DNA of 13,026 nt from SOKG01 sp964502665 (GCA_964502665.1 CAZCXP010000067.1:1-13026), one strand, 5' to 3'; numbered from the stretch's first letter, positions 1 through 6,705 are shown. The notes: generated by a model not told the origin, from the sequence alone. Numbers and translations: made by a program.

Positions 1-39
1 CTTATCTTCATCCTTATCCTGGTGGTAGGTCTCGTTTAA
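1..39 (+). CDS. nuoA: NuoA C-terminal end (partial, appears shortened)
   Basis: The window opens inside an open frame encoding LIFILILVVGLV and then TAA at 37-39. The hydrophobic stretch and its position just before nuoB fit the last transmembrane helix of NuoA, a small three-helix membrane subunit of complex I next to NuoH and NuoJ. The 5' part lies outside the window. Members of the family usually continue after this helix with a short tail of the form YxWRKGxLEW. Here the stop falls exactly where the tyrosine should be. The same frame continues after it as ACRKRVLECK before a second stop (TAG, 70-72), which looks like that tail with both tryptophans changed to cysteine. The identification rests on 12 residues plus synteny, so it is good but not certain. 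Confidence 0.75.
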   Translation, partial: LIFILILVVGLV

Positions 40-89
40 GCCTGTAGAAAGAGAGTCTTAGAATGTAAATAGAGAGCGGACAGAATATA

Positions 90-665
90 TTGCCAGTCTA
101 TTCCGCAGCAGAGCTTGACCGCGATGAAGGCAAGGTCATCGAGGCACTGATAGCCAACTCCCAGCAGCCGATACCTGATCCTGACCGTTGGATTGATGAG
201 GAGCTACAGCGCAGTGTCTTCACCGCCAAACTCGACTCTGTCTTGAACTGGGGACGCCGGTGGTCATGCTGGCCATTGGCCTTTGGCTTAGCCTGTTGCG
301 CCATGGAGATGATCGCCGCCGCCGCCCTACGATTTGACATATCCCGCTTCGGCATGGAGATTATGAGAGCCTCGCCCCGACAGGCCGACCTCATAATTAT
401 ATCGGGAACAGTGACCTGGAAGATGGCGGCAGCGATCAAGATGATCTATGATCAAATGGCGGAGCCGAAATGGGTGGTGGCCATGGGCTCCTGCGCTATA
501 AGCGGCGGGCCATTTGCCGATTCATATAGCGTAGTCCCTGGAATTAGCCGCATCCTTCCCGTGGATGTATATGTGCCGGGGTGTCCTCCACGCCCCGAGT
601 CTCTGTACTACGGTCTCATGATGTTGCATGAGAAGATATCGCAGGACAGCATTGCAAGGAGCTAG
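90..665 (+). CDS. nuoB: Complex I subunit NuoB (N2 iron-sulfur subunit)
   Basis: NuoB is the Q-module subunit that holds cluster N2, the last [4Fe-4S] cluster, which passes electrons to quinone at the NuoB/NuoD interface. The 191-residue protein carries the expected four ligands: the adjacent pair C69-C70 (in GLACCAMEM), C135 (MGSCAISGGPF) and C165 (VPGCPPRPE). The RFGMEIMRASPRQADL and YDQMAEPKWVVAMG stretches are also family hallmarks. The first 40 or so residues are poorly conserved, as usual. The start is a TTG at 90, with only a weak purine-rich stretch (72-80) upstream. I see no better in-frame start before the conserved part, so the exact start is uncertain. It follows nuoA by 50 bases and is followed after 2 bases by the SH3-like gene. 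Length is normal for the family. Confidence 0.97.
   Translation: MPVYSAAELDRDEGKVIEALIANSQQPIPDPDRWIDEELQRSVFTAKLDSVLNWGRRWSCWPLAFGLACCAMEMIAAAALRFDISRFGMEIMRASPRQADLIIISGTVTWKMAAAIKMIYDQMAEPKWVVAMGSCAISGGPFADSYSVVPGISRILPVDVYVPGCPPRPESLYYGLMMLHEKISQDSIARS
656..661 (+). promoter_or_regulatory. Strong Shine-Dalgarno AAGGAG of the SH3-like gene
   Basis: AAGGAG lies six bases before the ATG at 668, inside the last codons of nuoB. It is one of the best ribosome binding sites in the window. It fixes the start of the small downstream gene and argues that the 59-codon frame is really translated. Confidence 0.75.
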
Positions 666-667
666 AG

Positions 668-847
668 ATGGCAGATTTGAAGACAGGTGATAGGATCAGG
701 GTCAAGGAGAGACCAGACTACACCCTCAGCGGATGGGAGGGGGAAGTGGTAGAGGTTAAAGAAGACCCTAAAGGGTGGATCATAATAAGGGCTGATAAAA
801 CCGGCTACCGCATGGCATTTCCTGAGACTGAGCTCGAGAAGCTCTAG
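668..847 (+). CDS. Small SH3-like (NdhS/KOW-like) protein within the nuo operon
   Basis: This 59-residue soluble protein lies between nuoB and nuoC, with 2- and 3-base gaps, an ATG start and a strong AAGGAG six bases upstream. I do not recognise a named bacterial gene. The pattern is a small beta barrel: a basic opening strand (TGDRIRVKE, 6-14), PDY (16-18), WEGEVVEV (23-30), a hydrophobic strand WIIIRAD (37-43), and an F-P-x-x-E-L-E end (51-57). The order G-x-R-V, D-x-Y, E-G-x-V-x-x-V, then F and E-L-E, resembles NdhS, the SH3-like subunit of chloroplast and cyanobacterial NDH-1 that docks ferredoxin near NdhI. Small KOW or SH3-like domains share such patterns by chance, so the NdhS resemblance is inference. 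The operon position supports a role as an accessory subunit or assembly protein of this complex. Confidence 0.8.
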   Translation: MADLKTGDRIRVKERPDYTLSGWEGEVVEVKEDPKGWIIIRADKTGYRMAFPETELEKL

Positions 848-850
848 GTT

Positions 851-1312
851 TTGGAGACAGCAAACAGCAACATGACGAAGCCATTCATAGCAAAGGAGGC
901 TGCCGAAAAGATAGGGGAGCAGCTTCCAGGAGCAGTGGTTGAATATAACGACACCTCTGTCTTACTGAGAAGTGAAGCCATCTTAGAAGTCTGCCGTTTC
1001 CTTAACCAAACCACAGGACTCGATTTCGACTACCTCGTTGATCTCACCGGCGTCGACTACCTCGATTATCTCGAGGTGGTTTATCATTTGCTCTCGATGA
1101 GACACAACCACAGCCTTGTCATCAAGACCAGATGCTACGACCGGGAACAGCCCACCGTACCCTCTGTGGTTTCCGTCTGGAAGGGAGCCGATTTCCAGGA
1201 GAGAGAGGTCTATGATCTCCTGGGAATTCGCTTTGATGGTCATCCCAACATGAAACGAATATTCCTCTGGGAGGGATTTCAGGGACACCCGCTCAGGAGG
1301 GATTACCTTTGA
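851..1312 (+). CDS. nuoC: Complex I subunit NuoC (30 kDa subunit)
   Basis: NuoC is the peripheral-arm subunit that braces NuoD and NuoI; it carries no cofactor. The 153-residue protein has the family core: FDYLVDLTGVDYLD (about 56-69), the region around SVVSVWKGADFQEREVYDLLGI, and the C-terminal signature HPNMKRIFLWE then GHPLRRDYL. NuoC is separate here, not fused to NuoD as in E. coli, and the two genes are split by a radical SAM gene. The start is given as TTG 851, three bases after the preceding stop. An in-frame ATG at 872 would remove seven residues of unconserved sequence and is a real alternative, because neither start has a strong ribosome binding site. Length is typical for stand-alone NuoC. 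Confidence 0.95.
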   Translation: METANSNMTKPFIAKEAAEKIGEQLPGAVVEYNDTSVLLRSEAILEVCRFLNQTTGLDFDYLVDLTGVDYLDYLEVVYHLLSMRHNHSLVIKTRCYDREQPTVPSVVSVWKGADFQEREVYDLLGIRFDGHPNMKRIFLWEGFQGHPLRRDYL

Positions 1313-1323
1313 AAGGCGTATAG

Positions 1324-3057
1324 TTGGCAATGACAAAGCCTGACTTGATACTGCTGCACGCTCCGAGCAACTACGATTTCAGGGAACACGCGATAATGTA
1401 TGGCCCCATAAGCGATGTGATCCCATCGACACCCGTTTTTGAAATGTATCCCATCGGCCTTGTCAGCATCGGCGCCTACCTGGAGAGGAACGGGGTACAT
1501 ACCAGGATCATAAACATCGCTTACCGCATGCTCAGAGACGCGAAGTTCGATGTTGAGCAATTCGTCAAGAAGCTCTCCGCCAGTGCTTTCGGCATCGACC
1601 TGCACTGGCTGCCACATGCCCACGGCAGTCTGGAGCTGGCGAGGATAGTAAAAAGGCTTCATCCTTCTACTCCCATCATAATGGGGGGGTTGTCCGCGAG
1701 CTACTTCTACCGAGAGCTGATCACATATCCACAGGTTGATTTTGTTGTGCGTGGCGATTCCACCGAGATACCAACGCTTCAGCTAGTAGAGCGGATAAAG
1801 GCTGGGGAGCCAGTTCATGAGGTCCCGAATCTGAGCTGGAAGGATAAAGATGGCGTGGCTCATCATAATCCCCTCACCTCGGTTCCCACAAGTCTCGATG
1901 AGATGCCCCTGGACTACTCCTATCCAGTAAGATCGGTGCTTAAGTACCGGGACCTGGTCGGGATAACTCCTTTCGGCAATTGGATGCACTATCCCTTAAC
2001 CTGTGCGGTTACCTGCCGTGGGTGCAATCACGACTGCCTTACCTGCGGCGGCTCAAGATATGCCTATAAGAACAGCTTTGGCAGGGAGAAAACGGCCTAT
2101 AGAAGCCCGCAACTCCTGGCTAACGATATCGTCAGCATACAGCGCTACCTCAACGGCCCTGTGTTTGTGATTGGGGATATTCGCCAGCGAGGCGAGGCTT
2201 ATGCCGATGAGCTGTTGTGGGCCATCAAAGCTGCCAAGGTGAGAGGGCCGATAGTCTTGGAGCTTTTCGCCCCTGCTGGAAGCGACTTCTTCATGAAGGT
2301 GAATAAGGCCATTCCCAACTACAACATCCAATGGTCGCCGGAGTCAGCTGATGAGGAAGTACGGCGCGCCTTCGGTAAGAGATATAGCAACCATGAGATA
2401 GAGAATACCATTCATGGCGCCCTGGAGAACGGCTGTAAGAGGTTCGACCTGTTCTTCATGATCGGTCTCCCCAAGCAAACATATCGTTCGGTGATGGAGA
2501 ATGCGGCCTACTTGGGAGGATTGCTGAGGGAATTTGGCCACAAGAAGAGACTTCTTCCTTTTATATCGCCCCTGGCTCCCTTCCTTGACCCGGCAAGCAA
2601 GGCTTTCGAGAATCCCGAGGAGTATGGCTACCGTTTGTCCTGTCGTACGCTGGAGGAGCACCGCAGAGTCCTCAAGAGTCCAAGCTGGAAATACATGCTG
2701 AACTATGAGACAGAGTGGATGACTAAAGATGAAATAGTGACGAGCACCTATGATGCCGCGCTGGCCTTCAATCAGTTGAAGCTGGAACACGGCCTGATTG
2801 CACCCAAAGTGGCTGCTGGAGTGCAGGCGCGCGCCAGGGGTGCCATGGAGTTGATGAAGGCGATCGATCGCATTGTTATGGATCACGGCATCGACAGCGA
2901 CAAAATAATGTCCTTGAAGCAGGCTGCGGATAGGTTGAGTTCATCATCCATATGCCAGAAGAAGGAGCTGCACTGGCCGGCTGCATCTTTCATGCGCAAT
3001 GCCCCCAGGATACTGTGGGCTTTTGCTACAGGGAGCGAGTCCAGGTATGGAGCTTAG
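1324..3057 (+). CDS. B12-binding-domain radical SAM protein
   Basis: This 577-residue enzyme has a cobalamin-binding-type Rossmann domain (about 5-170), a radical SAM barrel (about 220-430) and a C-terminal extension. Support for the first domain is YPIGLVSIGAYLERNG (42-57), DLH at 92-94 and PIIMGGLSA (117-125). DLH is not followed by the glycine of the classical DxHxxG motif. In the second domain, RGCNHDCLTCGGS carries CX3CX2C (C234, C238, C241) for the SAM-bound [4Fe-4S] cluster. SPES (about 337-340) and FFMIGLPKQT (about 378-387) fit later strands. I believe it belongs to a family named after Thermoplasma Ta0216, from memory. Substrate is unknown; such enzymes often perform radical methylation or rearrangement. 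It sits 11 bases after nuoC and overlaps nuoD by 11. TTG 1324 follows AAAGG at 1312-1316; ATG 1330 is an alternative. Confidence 0.9.
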   Translation: MAMTKPDLILLHAPSNYDFREHAIMYGPISDVIPSTPVFEMYPIGLVSIGAYLERNGVHTRIINIAYRMLRDAKFDVEQFVKKLSASAFGIDLHWLPHAHGSLELARIVKRLHPSTPIIMGGLSASYFYRELITYPQVDFVVRGDSTEIPTLQLVERIKAGEPVHEVPNLSWKDKDGVAHHNPLTSVPTSLDEMPLDYSYPVRSVLKYRDLVGITPFGNWMHYPLTCAVTCRGCNHDCLTCGGSRYAYKNSFGREKTAYRSPQLLANDIVSIQRYLNGPVFVIGDIRQRGEAYADELLWAIKAAKVRGPIVLELFAPAGSDFFMKVNKAIPNYNIQWSPESADEEVRRAFGKRYSNHEIENTIHGALENGCKRFDLFFMIGLPKQTYRSVMENAAYLGGLLREFGHKKRLLPFISPLAPFLDPASKAFENPEEYGYRLSCRTLEEHRRVLKSPSWKYMLNYETEWMTKDEIVTSTYDAALAFNQLKLEHGLIAPKVAAGVQARARGAMELMKAIDRIVMDHGIDSDKIMSLKQAADRLSSSSICQKKELHWPAASFMRNAPRILWAFATGSESRYGA

Positions 3058-4150
3058 AACCGAGCCCTTTGTTCTGAATTTTGGCCCCCAGCACCCATCA
3101 ACCCATGGCGTCTTCCGCATGAGAGTGACGCTGGATGGGGAAGTGATCGTGGACGTAGAGCCGATCTTCGGATATCTTCACCGCGGCATCGAGAAGCTGG
3201 CCGAGGGGCGCACCTACACCCAGAACATACCCTACACCGACCGGATGGACTATCTGGCTTCGATGGCCAATAACTTCGCCTACGTGCTCGCCGTGGAGAA
3301 ACTGGCGGGGATAGAGGTTCCTCAGAGGGCGGAGTACCTCAGGGTGATTATGGCGGAGCTGATGCGTATCTCCAGGCTCCTTATGTCGATCGGCTTTCTC
3401 ACCAATGAGCTCGGCGCTATGATGACCCCCCTTCTCTACATGTACCGGGAGCGGGAGAAGATCCTTGACTTTTACGACATGGTCTGCGGGCAGAGGTTGA
3501 CCTATAACTACATGCGCATCGGCGGGCTGAGCCATGACATCCCACCAGAGTTTCTGCCCGCGGTGAAGAAGTTCGTTCGAGAGATGCCAGGCTTTGTCGA
3601 CGAGTATGACCAGCTTCTGAAGGAGAACGAGATCGTGCTCGCTCGCACCAAAGGGGTAGGCATTTTGCCCGCTGATGTGGCCATAAACAACTCCTGCAGT
3701 GGCCCTGTGCTTCGGGCGAGCGGGGTGCAGTGGGACATCCGCAAAGCCGACCCGTACTCGGTCTACGATCGCTTCGATTTTGATATCCCGACAGGCACCG
3801 TCGGCGATGTATACGACCGCTACCGGGTGAGGATCGAGGAGATGAGGCAAAGCGTTCGCATCCTGGAGCAGGCTATAGAGCAACTGCCCCCGGGTGAGGT
3901 CCAGGCCAAGGTGCCCAGCCTGATACGCCCGCCAAAGGGCGAGGCCTACGGTCATATCGAAGCACCGACGGGCGAGCTGGGGTTTTACCTGGTTAGCGAC
4001 GGCTCCATAGCGCCTTATCGTTTTAGAGTGCGTCCTCCGGAGTTGATCAATCTGACTGTGCTGCGCGAAATCAGCCTGGGATGGAAGATAGCTGATCTCA
4101 TCGTGATCTTCGGAAGCATTGACATCGCCTTGGGCGAGGTTGATAGATAA
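3047..4150 (+). CDS. nuoD: Complex I subunit NuoD (49 kDa subunit)
   Basis: NuoD forms the quinone-binding chamber together with NuoB and descends from the large subunit of NiFe hydrogenases. The 367-residue protein opens with FVLNFGPQHPSTHGVFR, which carries the conserved quinone-site histidine loop. It continues with GYLHRGIEKLAEGRTY, YTDRMDYLASMANN (with the family's conserved tyrosine), RISRLLMSIGFLTNELGA and the C-terminal ADLIVIFGSIDIALGEVDR. The hydrogenase nickel ligands are absent, as expected in complex I. I chose ATG 3047 because it begins just before the conserved block and has GGGAG (3031-3035) upstream. A longer in-frame start at 2999 would add 16 unconserved residues lying wholly inside the radical SAM gene. 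The start overlaps the end of that gene by 11 bases, implying coupled translation. The stop overlaps the nuoH ATG by one base. Confidence 0.97.
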   Translation: MELRTEPFVLNFGPQHPSTHGVFRMRVTLDGEVIVDVEPIFGYLHRGIEKLAEGRTYTQNIPYTDRMDYLASMANNFAYVLAVEKLAGIEVPQRAEYLRVIMAELMRISRLLMSIGFLTNELGAMMTPLLYMYREREKILDFYDMVCGQRLTYNYMRIGGLSHDIPPEFLPAVKKFVREMPGFVDEYDQLLKENEIVLARTKGVGILPADVAINNSCSGPVLRASGVQWDIRKADPYSVYDRFDFDIPTGTVGDVYDRYRVRIEEMRQSVRILEQAIEQLPPGEVQAKVPSLIRPPKGEAYGHIEAPTGELGFYLVSDGSIAPYRFRVRPPELINLTVLREISLGWKIADLIVIFGSIDIALGEVDR

Positions 4151-5406
4151 TGAACGCCTGGGATTACATCGTCGACCTGTTGGCGAACGTGCGCGCTGAC
4201 TGGCTTGGGTTTCTATATGACCACGGCCTTGCCAGTTCATTGATAGTATTCCTCGACAGCCTTATCGGCATTACCCTTATGCTCATGTTCGTATTCCCTG
4301 TAGTGATAATATTCATCTGGTTGGAGAGGCGGTTTATTGCCTGGATACAGCTTCGTCCCGGGCCAAATCGCTGCGGACCATTCGGGTTACTGCAGCCGGT
4401 TGCAGACGCCATCAAGCTATTGGTGAAGGAATTCGTCATGCCTGCCAAAGGAGACAAGGTGATACACTGGGTTGCTCCTGTGGTGCTGTTCTTCGCCGCG
4501 TTCATGCTCTTCGCCGCCATCCCCCTGGGCAAAGAGACTTTCGACGGCCGTAACATGGGGACCTTTGCCGATATTGACATCGGCATACTCTATATAGTTG
4601 CCATCGGTTCTCTGGGAGTGTTTGCGATATTCATGGCGGGATGGGGTTCGAACAACAAGTACTCATTGTTAGGGGCGATGAGGGCAGTGGCGCAACTGGT
4701 GAGCTACGAGGTACCGATGGTGCTCTCCATTGTCGGTGTGGTGCTGATAGTAGGCTCGCTGCAAATGTCCAGAATCGTTGACCAGCAGGCAGTCCCCTTC
4801 ATTCTGCTGCAGCCCCTCGGCTTCCTGATATACTTCGCGGGCGCAATTACCGAGCTCAACCGCTCCCCGATGGACCAGATAGAAGCAGAGTCGGAGCTCA
4901 CGACTGGGTACTTCACCGAGTACTCGGGGATGAAGTTTGCCACCTTCTTCCTCGCGGAGTATGTAAATACCCTGGCGGTCGCCACCATTGTGACCACCCT
5001 GTTCCTCGGCGGCTGGAAGTTGCCCTGGGGAATAGCGTTCCCCGTTTGGATCTTCTTCACAGCCAAGGTGTTCCTGGTTTTCCTGGTCATCTTGTGGATG
5101 CGCGCGACTCTGATCCGCGTTCGCATAGACCAAATCATGGCGTTTTCCTGGAAATTCTTGCTTCCGATGGCGTTGATCAACCTCTTCGTCACCGCTGCCG
5201 AAGTTCTGGTCTGGGATGAGTGGATGTCAGGTTGGGAGAGTTTCCCCTGGCCATTCATATTCGTGAACTGGGCCATCGCGGCCGTACTCATCCTGCTGTG
5301 GTCGAAGGTATTCTTCAAATTAGGAGGAGGAAGAGTTGAGGTTGGAGAAGTACGGGCTAGGTATAGCCAAGGGTATGGCGCTGACCTTCAAGCACCTGTT
5401 CCGTAA
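4150..5406 (+). CDS. nuoH: Complex I subunit NuoH (membrane subunit linking to the quinone site)
   Basis: NuoH is the multi-helix membrane protein that docks the peripheral arm and forms the quinone entry channel. Family signatures are clear: LERRFIAWIQLRPGPNR followed by GPFGLLQPVADAIKLLVKE, then GSNNKYSLLGAMRAVAQLVSYEVPM, and NRSPMDQIEAESELTTGY followed by FTEYSGMKFATFFLAEY. The acidic loop residues for quinone coupling are kept. At 418 residues it is somewhat longer than many family members. Both ends are non-standard: there is a hydrophilic N-terminal lead, and a soluble tail after the last helix (residues about 391-418) rich in Gly and Arg. The last 71 bases overlap nuoI in another frame. 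The ATG shares its A with the nuoD stop (TAATG), and GAGG at 4136-4139 serves as a ribosome binding site. Confidence 0.97.
   Translation: MNAWDYIVDLLANVRADWLGFLYDHGLASSLIVFLDSLIGITLMLMFVFPVVIIFIWLERRFIAWIQLRPGPNRCGPFGLLQPVADAIKLLVKEFVMPAKGDKVIHWVAPVVLFFAAFMLFAAIPLGKETFDGRNMGTFADIDIGILYIVAIGSLGVFAIFMAGWGSNNKYSLLGAMRAVAQLVSYEVPMVLSIVGVVLIVGSLQMSRIVDQQAVPFILLQPLGFLIYFAGAITELNRSPMDQIEAESELTTGYFTEYSGMKFATFFLAEYVNTLAVATIVTTLFLGGWKLPWGIAFPVWIFFTAKVFLVFLVILWMRATLIRVRIDQIMAFSWKFLLPMALINLFVTAAEVLVWDEWMSGWESFPWPFIFVNWAIAAVLILLWSKVFFKLGGGRVEVGEVRARYSQGYGADLQAPVP
5322..5330 (+). promoter_or_regulatory. Shine-Dalgarno AGGAGGAGG of nuoI, inside nuoH
   Basis: A near-perfect repeated anti-16S match ends five bases before the nuoI TTG at 5336. 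In the nuoH frame it encodes three consecutive glycines after the last membrane helix. It decides the nuoI start and is the strongest ribosome binding site seen in the window. Confidence 0.85.
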
Positions 5407-5845
5407 GAACATTACAACTCAGTATCCCGAAAAGAGGCTGCACACGTCACGCCGTATCCGAGGGCAGCAGTTCGTGTGGCGTAGCGACCTCTGCACCGGA
5501 TGCGCCACCTGTGCCAAGAACTGCCCCCACGGCATCATCCGGATCAAGACCTCGAAGAACGGTGACAAATATGTTGTGGATAAGATCGAGTTCGACATAG
5601 GGCGCTGCATGTTCTGCGGCCTCTGTGTCGAAGTCTGCCCGTACAACGCCCTCTACATGGGACGCAGCTACGAACAGTCTCGATACAGCCGAAGACTACT
5701 GTGGGCTGACAAGGAGATACTGATGTCTGCAGACGCCGAGCCCAGCGCTTACGGCCATCCCGAGCTCGAGGGGCAGATTCCAAAGCAGACGCTCCTGGTC
5801 TATGAGCAGTTCTCACAGGAAATGGCAGCTAAAGATGATAACTGA
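5336..5845 (+). CDS. nuoI: Complex I subunit NuoI (2x[4Fe-4S] ferredoxin-like)
   Basis: NuoI carries clusters N6a and N6b, which pass electrons towards N2 in NuoB. In complexes without the NADH module it is the likely entry region for electrons from a donor such as ferredoxin. The 169-residue protein has an amphipathic N-terminus (KGMALTFKHLFRKNITTQYP). It then has two complete ferredoxin motifs: C53, C56, C59, C63 (CTGCATCAKNCP) and C91, C94, C97, C101 (CMFCGLCVEVCP). The start is TTG 5336, set by an excellent AGGAGGAGG and matching the usual distance from the N-terminus to the first motif. The gene overlaps nuoH by 71 bases and nuoJ by 11 bases. No ligand is missing, and length is normal for the family. 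Confidence 0.97.
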   Translation: MRLEKYGLGIAKGMALTFKHLFRKNITTQYPEKRLHTSRRIRGQQFVWRSDLCTGCATCAKNCPHGIIRIKTSKNGDKYVVDKIEFDIGRCMFCGLCVEVCPYNALYMGRSYEQSRYSRRLLWADKEILMSADAEPSAYGHPELEGQIPKQTLLVYEQFSQEMAAKDDN

Positions 5846-6359
5846 GATAGCTTTTTGGATACTGGCGCTGGTCATGGTGGGTGCTGCACTGGCTGTGGTA
5901 TTATCGCGCGACATCTTTCGTGCCGCCCTGCTGCTGGTACTCTGTTTCTTCACCGTTGCCGGCATCTACATAACGCTCAATGCCGATTTCCTAGCCGCAG
6001 TACAAGTTCTAATCTATGTTGGCGCTATCGGCATGCTCCTCATATTCGCGATCATGCTAACCCGGAACGTACAACGAGGCAATCCCTTCAACAGACTCAA
6101 CGGCCCTGCCCTGCTACTTGCCCTGTTGATCATGGTAACCATTATCTCCGTCGTCGCAGTTACTGACTGGCCCACCATCACAGAGCTACCTCAGCAGGCG
6201 GTAGAGGTGCCCGTCGATGAACCGACTACAGGCTATATTGCCCAAGCGCTTTTCAATAAAGAGGGAGGGTTTGTACTTCCCTTCGAGATAGCATCAGTGC
6301 TCCTGCTGGCAGCACTAATTGGAGCTGTAGTGCTGGTCAGGAGCAAGGATAAGGAATAG
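5835..6359 (+). CDS. nuoJ: Complex I subunit NuoJ (membrane subunit)
   Basis: NuoJ is a five-helix membrane subunit. Its third helix, with a pi-bulge, takes part in coupling quinone chemistry to proton movement. The 174-residue product shows the signature DIFRAALLLVLCFFTVAGIY and then LNADFLAAVQVLIYVGAIG, including the glycine-rich YVGAIG of the coupling helix. A hydrophilic loop (about 118-137) and a final helix (ASVLLLAALIGAVVLVRS) follow. I chose ATG 5835, whose product begins MITEIAFWILAL. A longer in-frame frame from 5802 would add 11 hydrophilic residues entirely overlapping nuoI and is less likely. The chosen start overlaps the nuoI stop by 11 bases. The ribosome binding site is weak, so translation probably depends on coupling to nuoI. 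Confidence 0.94.
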   Translation: MITEIAFWILALVMVGAALAVVLSRDIFRAALLLVLCFFTVAGIYITLNADFLAAVQVLIYVGAIGMLLIFAIMLTRNVQRGNPFNRLNGPALLLALLIMVTIISVVAVTDWPTITELPQQAVEVPVDEPTTGYIAQALFNKEGGFVLPFEIASVLLLAALIGAVVLVRSKDKE

Positions 6360-6361
6360 TC

Positions 6362-6679
6362 ATGAGTCTGGGAATTGAGCACTACCTGATACTCTCAGCA
6401 GTTCTGTTCTCTATAGGGCTATACGGGGCACTGGCCAAGCGCAATGCGGTGGCGATCCTCATGTGCATCGAGATCATGCTCAACGCGGTGAACATCGCCA
6501 TGGTTGCGTTTTCACGGTATCTGGCACCCGACGTGGTAGTGCTCACAGGACACGTATTCGCCATCTTCATTATGACCGTGGCTGCTGCCGAGGCAGCGGT
6601 GGGGCTGGCCATAATAATCGCCATCTATCGCAGCCGTCAGAGTGTCGATGTCGAGCAGATGGACTTGATGAAGTGGTAA
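6362..6679 (+). CDS. nuoK: Complex I subunit NuoK
   Basis: NuoK is a three-helix MrpC-like subunit in the proton-translocating arm. The 105-residue protein has normal length and keeps the two membrane glutamates known to be essential in E. coli: E37 in the second helix (MCIEIMLNAVN) and E77 in the third (VAAAEAAVGLA). The loop between helices 2 and 3 (SRYLAPDVVVLTG) is typical. The start is ATG 6362, two bases after the nuoJ stop. AAGGA at 6351-6355 gives good spacing. A 26-base gap separates it from the small gene that precedes nuoL. Confidence 0.97.
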   Translation: MSLGIEHYLILSAVLFSIGLYGALAKRNAVAILMCIEIMLNAVNIAMVAFSRYLAPDVVVLTGHVFAIFIMTVAAAEAAVGLAIIIAIYRSRQSVDVEQMDLMKW

Positions 6680-6705
6680 CGAGAATCTACTTGAGTGCTT
6701 GATAG

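Noticed and set aside
2002..2025. CAVTCRGC as the primary radical SAM cluster motif
   Set aside because: It fits CX3CX2C, but the next motif, RGCNHDCLTCGG, matches the usual RGCxxxCxxC context better, so I take C234, C238 and C241 as the ligands.
2999..3046. Longer start for nuoD
   Set aside because: The extra 16 residues are not conserved in type, lie wholly inside the radical SAM gene, and ATG 3047 sits right before the conserved block.
3098..4240. A 380-codon open frame on the minus strand opposite nuoD
   Set aside because: It is fully antisense to a clearly conserved gene, its product has no recognisable motif, and it crosses the nuoD/nuoH border. It is a by-product of nuoD codon use.
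5802..5834. Longer start for nuoJ
   Set aside because: It would add a hydrophilic segment wholly overlapping nuoI. ATG 5835 leads directly into the first membrane helix.
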